Positions 7,675-14,418 of a stretch of DNA of 22,722 nucleotides are shown piece by piece; position 1 is the stretch's first letter, and every line of letters begins with the position of its first letter. The notes beneath the pieces were generated by a model. It did not search any database and was not told where the DNA came from. It was given only the letters and a program-made list of their open reading frames with translations. Source of the stretch: a virus; IMG/VR virus record IMGVR_UViG_3300030328_003593, positions 1-22,722 of that record; one strand, given 5' to 3'. Position numbers and translations under genes: made by a program.

Positions 7675-8268
7675 TCAAAGATTACCGTAAACTCTAACTC
7701 TAACTGCACCAATGTTGGTTGTTCTAGCAACATCGGCTCCAGAAGAGTTAGTTACCGCTTTAAGTTCAAACGAAGAGTCTGTTAAATAAGCCCCAGTAGC
7801 ACTGATTTTTGGCAATACGTCGTAAGTAATGAGTTCTTTACCAGTCACCTCAATCTTGTTGATTGTGGAAAGACCTAGTGTAGAAGCGTTAATTACCTCA
7901 TTAGTGTGACTAAATGTTACTTCATCATCAGTTTCAGCAGCCGCAGTATAGTTTGAACCGTCTAAGTTAGTCAAAGTAAAAGTTCCACTTGCGGTTCCAG
8001 TGTTAATAATAAATGTAGCATTGTTTGCTCCATCAGCAGCATTAGTAATAGTTACCTCTTGACCAGAAGTTACACCAGCAGCAAGTGTTCCATCATCGCC
8101 AGCGATATTGTTAGCAGCAGCAGCAACAAAGGTAATTGTGTGACCAGCAACTTGTGTAGCAGCATAAGATGTAATATCTATTACTGCATCCACAAAGTAT
8201 TCATCACCACTAACCCTTGGTGTAGTATAGCCTTTATGGTCGGCTAAAATTGTAATTGTGTGTGTCAC
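7675..8268 (-). CDS. Beta-rich head decoration-like protein
   Basis: A 197-residue protein immediately downstream of the major capsid gene. The N-terminus (THTITILADHKGYTTP) and C-terminus (TTNIGAVRVRVYGNL) look like one beta domain. Residues about 40-120 form an Ala/Thr/Gly/Asn-rich segment (ATFIINTGTASGTFTLTNLD) that resembles an inserted immunoglobulin-like repeat, similar in feel to the insert in the connector. Start is GTG, placed by GAGGTG six bases upstream. Position and composition suggest a capsid-surface decoration or stabilising protein. No catalytic motif is visible. Confidence 0.6.
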   Translation of the reverse strand: MTHTITILADHKGYTTPRVSGDEYFVDAVIDITSYAATQVAGHTITFVAAAANNIAGDDGTLAAGVTSGQEVTITNAADGANNATFIINTGTASGTFTLTNLDGSNYTAAAETDDEVTFSHTNEVINASTLGLSTINKIEVTGKELITYDVLPKISATGAYLTDSSFELKAVTNSSGADVARTTNIGAVRVRVYGNL

Positions 8269-8278
8269 TTAAAACACC

Positions 8279-9613
8279 TCACTTCAAGTTGGTAATTTTA
8301 CCTTGGCCTTTAAAGTATGAACAACCTACTTCTGCAATTGTTCGATACAATGCTCTGTTTCCAAGTTGTCCAACACCGAATGGGTTTCCGTTGCTAATAC
8401 CATCTTCAAAGTATTGAGTTGGTTTCATAACTGCAAGCCACAAATGGTCGGTATCAAGGAAAAGCATGTCACTGATTGTTCCAGAGTCAGCAGATGTGCT
8501 TTGCATTGAAACAACTGGAATCATTGGTATGTCGTAATAAGTTGCTACACGGAATCCAACTTCTGCACCTTTAACTCCACGAACACCGTTAACAGTAGGA
8601 ACTACTTCTTTTCTATCCATAAATCGCTCTTGGGATTGTAGAAGGTCAGATAGTGTTTGAATTGTGTCATATCCAGTCATAATAACTTTTGGTGAACCAC
8701 CGTTTTCACGGAGTTGTCGCAAAAGACTGTTCATGATTGTTAGGGTAAATGCTCTAGAGTCTCCACTTGCATATCCATCACCGTAATCTAGAGTGCAATC
8801 TAGGAAAGAAGCACTGTCACGGTTTGTTCCGTAAATGTGGTATGCTTCACTAATATCGTTTGTGATTGAAGAAACAGGGAAATTATCTGTGTCCATTTGG
8901 TCTAATTCAGCATTTGAAGAAATAACCTTGTAAAGAGAGGTATAGTTTCTTTCAATGTTAGCAGCCGCATTGGATTTGTCTGCTTGTAGATAGGCTTCTA
9001 GAGGAGAAACAAGCATTAGGTTTTGTGCTTCTGCGTGATGCTTACCCATGTCTTCTCTCATTTGCGCTCTGATGTCGCCAATTCCGTCATCAATTTGTGC
9101 CATCTCCATAGCCAATTCACTGAAATCAAATTGGTGAGCAATAGTCTTTGGAGACATGCTCAATACAGAGTATTCTGGAGCGATAGCAATCAAACCATCT
9201 CCACTTGTAGATAGAGAAGCGTTTTCTGGAACGCCACCAATATGGTCTAATCGTGGAGCATCAGTTCCAGCCAAATCAGTTCCGGTTTGAGTAAAGTTGT
9301 GGAAGTTACCAGTTCCACCAGCAGGTCGCTTTGATAGAACTCTCCAACCGCTTGAAGTGTATGGCCTTTTTGACATAACAGAAAGTGCGTTTACTTCTCT
9401 GTTTAGCATAGACCAAACTTTTTGTCCGTATAGAACACTGTAAAGATTACCTGCAACACCTGTTGTTGGGGAAGTTTGAGTTGCTGCATCATGGCCCCCA
9501 TGAATACCAGTGACCGCTCCTGCGGTTTTCAAAAGCATATTACTGCTTCCACCAAGGCTAAATCCGTATGTTTGTGCTTCTAAGTCTGCAATTGTGTTAA
9601 TATATCCTGTCAT
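8279..9613 (-). CDS. Major capsid protein, HK97-like
   Basis: A 444-residue protein directly after the protease-scaffold gene, the standard place for an HK97-fold major capsid protein. The start is the ATG at 9613, behind a clear GGAGGA and one base beyond the TAA of the upstream gene; the longer reading from 9646 lacks a ribosome site and overlaps that gene. Residues 1-60 are Gly/Ala/Ser-rich and may be a flexible arm. Later segments have the mix expected of the fold, including a long helix (FDFSELAMEMAQIDDGIGDI) and C-terminal strands (MLFLDTDHLWLAVMKP). Length fits the family. Identity rests on position and overall pattern, since HK97 capsid proteins share little sequence. Scaffold-assisted assembly and proteolytic maturation are implied by the upstream gene. 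Confidence 0.8.
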   Translation of the reverse strand: MTGYINTIADLEAQTYGFSLGGSSNMLLKTAGAVTGIHGGHDAATQTSPTTGVAGNLYSVLYGQKVWSMLNREVNALSVMSKRPYTSSGWRVLSKRPAGGTGNFHNFTQTGTDLAGTDAPRLDHIGGVPENASLSTSGDGLIAIAPEYSVLSMSPKTIAHQFDFSELAMEMAQIDDGIGDIRAQMREDMGKHHAEAQNLMLVSPLEAYLQADKSNAAANIERNYTSLYKVISSNAELDQMDTDNFPVSSITNDISEAYHIYGTNRDSASFLDCTLDYGDGYASGDSRAFTLTIMNSLLRQLRENGGSPKVIMTGYDTIQTLSDLLQSQERFMDRKEVVPTVNGVRGVKGAEVGFRVATYYDIPMIPVVSMQSTSADSGTISDMLFLDTDHLWLAVMKPTQYFEDGISNGNPFGVGQLGNRALYRTIAEVGCSYFKGQGKITNLK

Positions 9614-9614
9614 C

Positions 9615-10277
9615 TTAAATTCCTCCTGCCATTTTATGAATGTCATTCCAGTTCATATCTGCAATTTCATCCAATGAAGGGAGTGTAACTTGAGCCTCTT
9701 CTTGTGCTTTTAGGATTGTTTCCTTTTCAGTAGTTAGAGACTTTCGCAATTGTGTAAATTCTTCCTTGAGGGAAGCAATTTCACTAGCAGCATCATATTC
9801 AGCCTTTGCCAACAGTTCTTCTCTAGAAGTAACTTCTTTTGCGAATCGGCTTTCAAATGTCTTTTGTAGATTATCGTAGGCCAATTTCTCTAGTTGTTCT
9901 TGACGGAATGCTTCATATGCTTTCTCGATGTTTTCGTTGGAAAGGTCAAGTGTAGAGAATTCGTTGGAATCAAAAGCCTTTACAACTGGCATATCAGTTG
10001 CTTTAGGCTTTCCATTGTCAACAACAACTCTGTCTGCTGGCTCTCCGATTTCAACACCGGCTCCATCTAGAGTAGAAACAACTGCTTTTGTCTCTGCATC
10101 TATGTATTCGCCCATGCCTTTTTCCTCTTCCAACATTGTCTCGTCTTCCATTTCCATGCTTTCTTTTTCTGGCATATCCAACATCTCTCCGTCTTTCTTT
10201 TCTTCTTCCTTCCTCAAGGCATTGACTTCATTCATCAATGAATCCAATTCCTCAAGTGCTTTTTCTAATTTTGTCAT
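9615..10277 (-). CDS. Predicted internal-start scaffold protein (nested, in frame)
   Basis: Inside the protease-scaffold gene an ATG at residue 177 (MTKLEKALEELDSL) is preceded at five bases by AAGGTGA, a near-ideal Shine-Dalgarno sequence. Translation from it would give a 220-residue protein consisting only of the acidic coiled-coil scaffold. This mirrors the known lambda arrangement in which the scaffold Nu3 is made from an internal start within the protease gene C. The product would nucleate capsid assembly in excess over the full-length fusion and share its C-terminal WNDIHKM tail. The ribosome site and frame are seen directly; expression of the short form is inferred. Confidence 0.6.
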   Translation of the reverse strand: MTKLEKALEELDSLMNEVNALRKEEEKKDGEMLDMPEKESMEMEDETMLEEEKGMGEYIDAETKAVVSTLDGAGVEIGEPADRVVVDNGKPKATDMPVVKAFDSNEFSTLDLSNENIEKAYEAFRQEQLEKLAYDNLQKTFESRFAKEVTSREELLAKAEYDAASEIASLKEEFTQLRKSLTTEKETILKAQEEAQVTLPSLDEIADMNWNDIHKMAGGI

Positions 10278-10805
10278 ATTTTTCACCTTATTTTTTTCTT
10301 GTTTTAGAATGTCAAACTTTGCTTCAGGGTTTATTCCTTTTTCACAGATTGTAACCTCATGTAATTCTAGTTTGCTTATTTCATTGTATTGTCCTAATTC
10401 TGGATGGCTTTTCTTTACTTTTTGTATTGCCTGTCCTCCGATACTAAAACTCCTCAATGAACCTTTTCTGATGCCTCTATTAATTTCTTTTGCTTTTTCT
10501 ATATCGTCACGGAGTTTAATTACAACAAAGAAGCCAACATCATCTACTTCTGTTTTCCATAACCTCCCAGTTTTATCTCGATATGATTTTACTACTTCTC
10601 CAACTTGGACATTTGAATGATTTGTCATTACATTTCTAAATTTTGGATTCTCCATATATTTTTTTACTGCTTCATTTAATGCTTTAAGGGTAATTAAATC
10701 GTTTTGTTTGTCTACGATTTCTATACTTGCATATCCTCCAATCATTAATTCATCGCTTTTTAATATTTGAAACTCATTTGTGTCTCTTTTGAGAAGAACA
10801 TTCAT
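9615..10805 (-). CDS. Prohead protease fused to scaffold domain
   Basis: A 396-residue protein. I start it at the ATG at 10805, ten bases after GGGAGG; the TTG three codons upstream is too close to that site. Residues about 1-165 form a prohead serine protease domain of the XkdF/S78-like type: the likely catalytic His is H63 (MTNHSNVQVGEV) and the likely Ser is S121 (SLRSFSIGGQA), followed by the strand ELHEVTICEKG. Residues 177-396 are acidic and coiled-coil, typical of a scaffold, and end in NWNDIHKMAGGI. The protease should cleave scaffold and capsid protein during head maturation. An internal start with its own Shine-Dalgarno site probably yields free scaffold. The major capsid gene begins one base past its stop. 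Confidence 0.82.
   Translation of the reverse strand: MNVLLKRDTNEFQILKSDELMIGGYASIEIVDKQNDLITLKALNEAVKKYMENPKFRNVMTNHSNVQVGEVVKSYRDKTGRLWKTEVDDVGFFVVIKLRDDIEKAKEINRGIRKGSLRSFSIGGQAIQKVKKSHPELGQYNEISKLELHEVTICEKGINPEAKFDILKQEKNKVKNMTKLEKALEELDSLMNEVNALRKEEEKKDGEMLDMPEKESMEMEDETMLEEEKGMGEYIDAETKAVVSTLDGAGVEIGEPADRVVVDNGKPKATDMPVVKAFDSNEFSTLDLSNENIEKAYEAFRQEQLEKLAYDNLQKTFESRFAKEVTSREELLAKAEYDAASEIASLKEEFTQLRKSLTTEKETILKAQEEAQVTLPSLDEIADMNWNDIHKMAGGI
10283..10289 (-). promoter_or_regulatory. Internal Shine-Dalgarno for scaffold start
   Basis: AAGGTGA on the minus strand, five bases before an in-frame ATG at 10277. It is stronger than many gene-start sites in this window and lies exactly at the junction between the protease and scaffold domains. 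Confidence 0.6.
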
Positions 10806-10835
10806 TTTCTTCAATCCTCCCTAATTTCCATCTAC

Positions 10836-10843
10836 TATATAAA
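10836..10843 (-). promoter_or_regulatory. Candidate archaeal TATA box before protease-capsid genes
   Basis: TTTATATA on the minus strand lies in the 48-base gap between the ligase stop and the protease start, one of the few real gaps in the window. It matches the archaeal TATA-box consensus and could give the capsid genes their own promoter. Against it: the gap is short, a start site about 25 bases downstream would fall at or after the Shine-Dalgarno sequence at 10816-10821, no convincing BRE is visible, and such AT-rich octamers arise easily by chance in this sequence. Confidence 0.25.
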
Positions 10844-10853
10844 GAACATGAGA

Positions 10854-13394
10854 TTAACGTGGAATATCTATTGAACTAAACTTATCTTCATAAATATTCC
10901 AAATACCGTCATCTCCTTCTTTGTCTGCTGGTTTTTGTTCATAACCAGTCCATGCTAACCACATTCTTTCACCTTTCACTGGTAAAACCCGAACATGAAG
11001 TTTAGTTTCAAACTTGTTGCCTTCTAAAAAATATTCATGATAGCCATGCCTTTGAATTCCTAATTTAACAGTTCCAGTATCTACTGTCTTTTCTTTATCA
11101 ATATTTTTTGCTACTTCAGCAGGATATTTACCTGCTTTACCAAACATATCAAATATTTCTTCTTCATCTTGAGTATCTACTAACCAGTTAATAGATTCAT
11201 CTCCTAATTTCATAACAATATTTAGATTGTTATCTTTTCGCATATATATTTTGAATTCACCTTGTTGGTATTCTTCTGGAGTTTTATAGGCTTTCTTAAT
11301 AGAATCTTCTTGGTATATCTTATCTGCTTCTGCAAATAATTTATCTGAATCAAAAGAAATACCATCTCTTTCTTCTGCCCAGTTCTTAAGTTTAGAATAT
11401 TGGCTTTCTAATACATCTTCATAAAGAGAAGAGTGGGCCTTTACTAAATAATTGTGTAATTCTTTAGGAGTCTTAGCCCCATTCTCTTTCAAATAATTAA
11501 ATATAGCAACAGTAAGTTTACTTTGTTTTGTTTTCATTATTTCCTCTACTTGTTGCTTCCACATATCTAAATCCTTTAATGCATTTTTAGACATTAAATT
11601 ATTTTCTTCAAAACCATATATGGTAAAACCATCCAAATCAGACTTAACAATAATAGTGGTTTCTCCGTGTATATGGTCTGTTATAGTAATCCCTTTCTTT
11701 AGAGCATCAACTGTATAGTTTAATGATTTTTTAGTATCTTGAGAAAGAAGTTCCAAAGTAACTAATTTATCGGGGTGTTCTACTTCTGGCACTTCTATTA
11801 CCTTTGCAGAAAATAAAGTATATCTTTCTCCCGATTTTTTGACTTCATCTACCTTTACTCTTATTATGCTTCCAATATCTACATTTATTTTGGTGTTAAG
11901 AGCCTTACCAACATCCATGTATTTATTGCCTTGGAATTCTTCGATAAATTTTCCTTCCTCTTCAACTGGGCCAACTCCTAAAGTATAGGAATAAAGATTG
12001 CTTTTAGTCTTAGATTTATTTAAAACAATAACATCCAAGTCTACGAACTTCTTCCACTTTATCCACTTTGGGTTCTTTCTAGTTCCTAAGTAATATGTAG
12101 AAGTAGCGTCTTTGATAACTACTCCTTCGGAAGTAGGCATTTCCATAATAGTCTTAGAATATTCTTCTACATCTTTTAGATTATCTGCTTGCCTAGTATC
12201 TTTCTTTGATGGGAAGTTTAGAACGTCAGCAGAATGCATAGAATAATTATTGAACATTATAGTCATTCTATCGCTTAATTCTTCATCTAACAAGTTTTGT
12301 TCATCATGTCGCATAATATCAAAGACATGACATTTTAATGTAGCATCTTTGTATTTATTTTTAAAAACATGAGCAATAGTATCTGCTCTATGAAGGGCTT
12401 CTTCGCCATCAAATAAAATTAATTCTGCATCTAAAATACAACTACCGAATTGTTTATTCTTTAATTCCTTAGCAATATCTTTACATTTTTCAGTAATATC
12501 TTTTTTATTATAAGAATAAATCTTTACATTATTGTCTATTTTATGTAATTGTATTCTCATACCATCATATTTTTCTTGAATAAACCATTCTCCACTAAAA
12601 CCTTTTAATTCATTAATATCATCTATATCAAAAATTCTATACATTGGCTTATTTGGAACAATAAAATCAGACTGGGCTTTTTCTTCTTCGGATTTCTTTT
12701 CTTTTTTAATGTCTAAAGATTTTCTTTCTTTTTGAGTTTTAAATCCATCTATTTCTTTTAAGTCTTCTAAGTCCTCTTCAGAATATTTAGATAACATTAA
12801 TAGTTCTAACATATCCATAGCAGATTTAACTTTCTTTTCTACCTCTTTCGAGTCTTTTCCATCCCCGTAATGTTCAATAATATAGAGGGCAATATCATCT
12901 GATTCTAGGTCAAGCCCCTTAAGACCCACAGTAATATCATCCATTTCCATATCTTTAATCGCATAAATTTCTTCGGGTAAAGTTTTATCATTTTCTCTAA
13001 GAGCATAGTGAACAAATTTTACCATAGTTTCTGGACTACCTAATAGAGACTCTAGGACTTTTCCTTTGAATCTTTTAGAGAAGGGGTCTTCCACTAAATC
13101 AGAAGAATATCTAAGTGCCTTTATTCCATCAAATATTTTCTGTGCTTGAAGTGAAGATGGGTCGCCACTTTCTTTCATATCTAATAAATCAAAATCTAAA
13201 TAGTCTTTGAGTTCATTAGTGGTAGCATCTATATCTTCTACTACTTCTTTAATCATTTCTATGGCTTTTCTCCAACGCCCGCCATATTCAGTAGGGTCAT
13301 TTCTTGCAGAAAGATATGCAACTCTAATCCTTTCAAATAAGCGAAGTATTTCTTCGGAAGGTTGTTTATCCTTCTCAATAGAACTTAACTTCAT
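10854..13394 (-). CDS. ATP-dependent DNA ligase with large C-terminal extension
   Basis: An 846-residue protein with the motifs of ATP-dependent DNA ligases. Motif I is EKYDG with the AMP-accepting Lys at K275; motif III is AELILFDG (E324); IIIa is VFDIMRHD (about 357-364); IV is SEGVVIKD (422-429); V is KWIKWKK (443-449). An OB-fold follows at about 451-540. It should seal nicks in duplex DNA using ATP. Residues 1-240 are helical and charged and replace a recognisable DNA-binding domain. Residues 620-690 are helical, perhaps winged-helix. Residues 713-846 look like a degenerate LigD phosphoesterase-type beta barrel without its catalytic His. ATG start, GAGGG upstream. At 846 residues it is much longer than typical ligases of about 550-600. 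Its place inside the head-assembly genes is unusual. Confidence 0.88.
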   Translation of the reverse strand: MKLSSIEKDKQPSEEILRLFERIRVAYLSARNDPTEYGGRWRKAIEMIKEVVEDIDATTNELKDYLDFDLLDMKESGDPSSLQAQKIFDGIKALRYSSDLVEDPFSKRFKGKVLESLLGSPETMVKFVHYALRENDKTLPEEIYAIKDMEMDDITVGLKGLDLESDDIALYIIEHYGDGKDSKEVEKKVKSAMDMLELLMLSKYSEEDLEDLKEIDGFKTQKERKSLDIKKEKKSEEEKAQSDFIVPNKPMYRIFDIDDINELKGFSGEWFIQEKYDGMRIQLHKIDNNVKIYSYNKKDITEKCKDIAKELKNKQFGSCILDAELILFDGEEALHRADTIAHVFKNKYKDATLKCHVFDIMRHDEQNLLDEELSDRMTIMFNNYSMHSADVLNFPSKKDTRQADNLKDVEEYSKTIMEMPTSEGVVIKDATSTYYLGTRKNPKWIKWKKFVDLDVIVLNKSKTKSNLYSYTLGVGPVEEEGKFIEEFQGNKYMDVGKALNTKINVDIGSIIRVKVDEVKKSGERYTLFSAKVIEVPEVEHPDKLVTLELLSQDTKKSLNYTVDALKKGITITDHIHGETTIIVKSDLDGFTIYGFEENNLMSKNALKDLDMWKQQVEEIMKTKQSKLTVAIFNYLKENGAKTPKELHNYLVKAHSSLYEDVLESQYSKLKNWAEERDGISFDSDKLFAEADKIYQEDSIKKAYKTPEEYQQGEFKIYMRKDNNLNIVMKLGDESINWLVDTQDEEEIFDMFGKAGKYPAEVAKNIDKEKTVDTGTVKLGIQRHGYHEYFLEGNKFETKLHVRVLPVKGERMWLAWTGYEQKPADKEGDDGIWNIYEDKFSSIDIPR

Positions 13395-13412
13395 TCAAAA
13401 ACCCTCTTCAAT

Positions 13413-13661
13413 TTAGGCTTTGAATTCTGTTGTTTCCCCACCTTTACCGTAGCCAGAATGAGTCCCATCATTGTTCTCAATTTTGGTTTTATCCTTTTCA
13501 GCCTTTGGTCGCTTAATTTTGACTTTTTCCATACGGTCATCTTTTTCATCTGGTAGGCGATTATTATCATACATTGATTGATGTAGTAGTTCTTTTGCGT
13601 TTCTTGCTTTTTCAATAGTTAGGCTGACAATTCTTTCTTCTTTTGTTACTCTTTCTGGCAT
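13413..13661 (-). CDS. Small basic/charged protein, unknown
   Basis: An 82-residue charged protein starting MPERVTKEERIVSLT. The start is set by GGAAGTGA just upstream of the ATG at 13661; a longer reading from 13709 would overlap the 45-residue gene and lacks a ribosome site. Lys and Glu make up much of the sequence (KVKIKRPKAEKDKTKIE). The C-terminus GYGKGGETTEFKA is flexible. It is probably a small assembly or head accessory protein. No family is recognised. A competing frame across 13391-13615 has no ribosome site and poorer codon character, so I prefer this one. Confidence 0.65.
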   Translation of the reverse strand: MPERVTKEERIVSLTIEKARNAKELLHQSMYDNNRLPDEKDDRMEKVKIKRPKAEKDKTKIENNDGTHSGYGKGGETTEFKA

Positions 13662-13674
13662 ATCTTCACTTCCT

Positions 13675-13812
13675 TTACTTTTCTTCAAATAACTCTTCAA
13701 GTAATTCAACTGCTTTACTATTTGAAATTGTCCTTTTTGTCAATCGGTTCAATATATCTTCAATAACTACTTTTTTTGAATCTTCTTTTTTGATACAATG
13801 CTCCCATGTCAT
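13675..13812 (-). CDS. 45-residue protein starting MTWEHCIKK
   Basis: A very small gene hidden between two others. It reads MTWEHCIKKEDSKKVV and continues to ELLEELFEEK, 45 residues. Its ATG overlaps the last base of the upstream gene's TAA, the classic signature of translational coupling, and it stops 13 bases before the next ATG, exactly filling an otherwise unexplained 150-base gap. The N-terminal Trp-Glu element matches the W-x-x-I-x-K peptide of other small proteins here. It is predicted to be helical and acidic at the C-terminus. Function unknown. Confidence 0.6.
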   Translation of the reverse strand: MTWEHCIKKEDSKKVVIEDILNRLTKRTISNSKAVELLEELFEEK

Positions 13813-14051
13813 TATTGTCCACCTGCATTTTCTACCATTTTGTGAATATCAGACCAATCCATAGTTGATACATCAGCCACACTTGAGCCAATCACATTAT
13901 CAACTACTGGGGTAGGAGTCTCAGCAACAACATACCCTGACTTCATTAGCAAATTATCTTGGGAATAAACAGTTTTTTCCAGAGTCTCAATCTTAACACT
14001 CAAAGCCTTTATGATTTCAAGTAGTTCTTCATTAATGGTTTTATCGCTCAT
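13812..14051 (-). CDS. Small coiled-coil protein with C-terminal DWSDIHKM motif
   Basis: A 79-residue protein. Residues 1-35 form a helix or coiled coil (INEELLEIIKALSVKIETLE). A Pro/Val-rich linker follows, and the protein ends MDWSDIHKMVENAGGQ. That end closely matches the C-terminus of the protease-scaffold protein (MNWNDIHKMAGGI), so both probably dock on the same partner during head assembly. Its ATG overlaps the TGA of the upstream gene by four bases (ATGA). A second, mini-scaffold or scaffold-adaptor role is a reasonable inference. Confidence 0.7.
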   Translation of the reverse strand: MSDKTINEELLEIIKALSVKIETLEKTVYSQDNLLMKSGYVVAETPTPVVDNVIGSSVADVSTMDWSDIHKMVENAGGQ

Positions 14052-14413
14052 TCCTTTCTCTCCTTTTTTCCTGTGGGATAAACTAAATCTCTTAGTTGTC
14101 TAAAGAGCAATTCATACTCCTTACGGAGTTTTGTAGCAGTAGCCACAATATCAATGTTTCTCTCATCCATAGACTTTATTTTCTTATTGAGTTTTTTATC
14201 TGATTTCATCAAATCTAATTCTTTAAGAGTAGAAATTAAATCACCTAACTTAGTAAAATCTTGACCAAAAAATTCTGTTGGTTCAGCAGCCTGTAATGTT
14301 TTCTTTAATCTTTTTTTACCTTTAGCATCTAAAGAATCTAAAAGTTCTTTTGGAACCTGTTTCTTTTCCTTTAAAATAAAATTATTTCCTTCACCATAAA
14401 AATCCCATGTCAT
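14048..14413 (-). CDS. Small basic helical protein starting MTWDFYGEG
   Basis: A 121-residue protein. I start it at the ATG at 14413, six bases after GGGTGA, rather than at the GTG three codons upstream. After MTWDFYGEGNNFILKEK the rest is helical and strongly charged, with Lys-rich stretches (DAKGKKRLKKTL and KKLNKKIKSMDERN). It overlaps the following gene by four bases. The N-terminal MTW[DE] resembles that of the 45-residue protein. It may be a head-assembly accessory protein; I do not recognise the family. Confidence 0.68.
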   Translation of the reverse strand: MTWDFYGEGNNFILKEKKQVPKELLDSLDAKGKKRLKKTLQAAEPTEFFGQDFTKLGDLISTLKELDLMKSDKKLNKKIKSMDERNIDIVATATKLRKEYELLFRQLRDLVYPTGKKERKE

Positions 14414-14418
14414 ATTAT

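Noticed and set aside
9928-10620. Long plus-strand open frame opposite the protease-scaffold gene
   Set aside because: It is Ser/Phe-rich and mirrors the Glu/Lys-rich coding strand, has no ribosome site, and would be the only plus-strand gene.
10836-10843. Strong promoter call at TTTATATA
   Set aside because: Kept only as a low-confidence candidate because the predicted start site conflicts with the Shine-Dalgarno position and AT-rich octamers are common here.
13391-13615. Alternative minus-strand frame of 74 codons overlapping the 82-residue gene and the ligase start
   Set aside because: It has no ribosome site and less protein-like composition; the 82-residue frame has a clear GGAAGTGA before its ATG.
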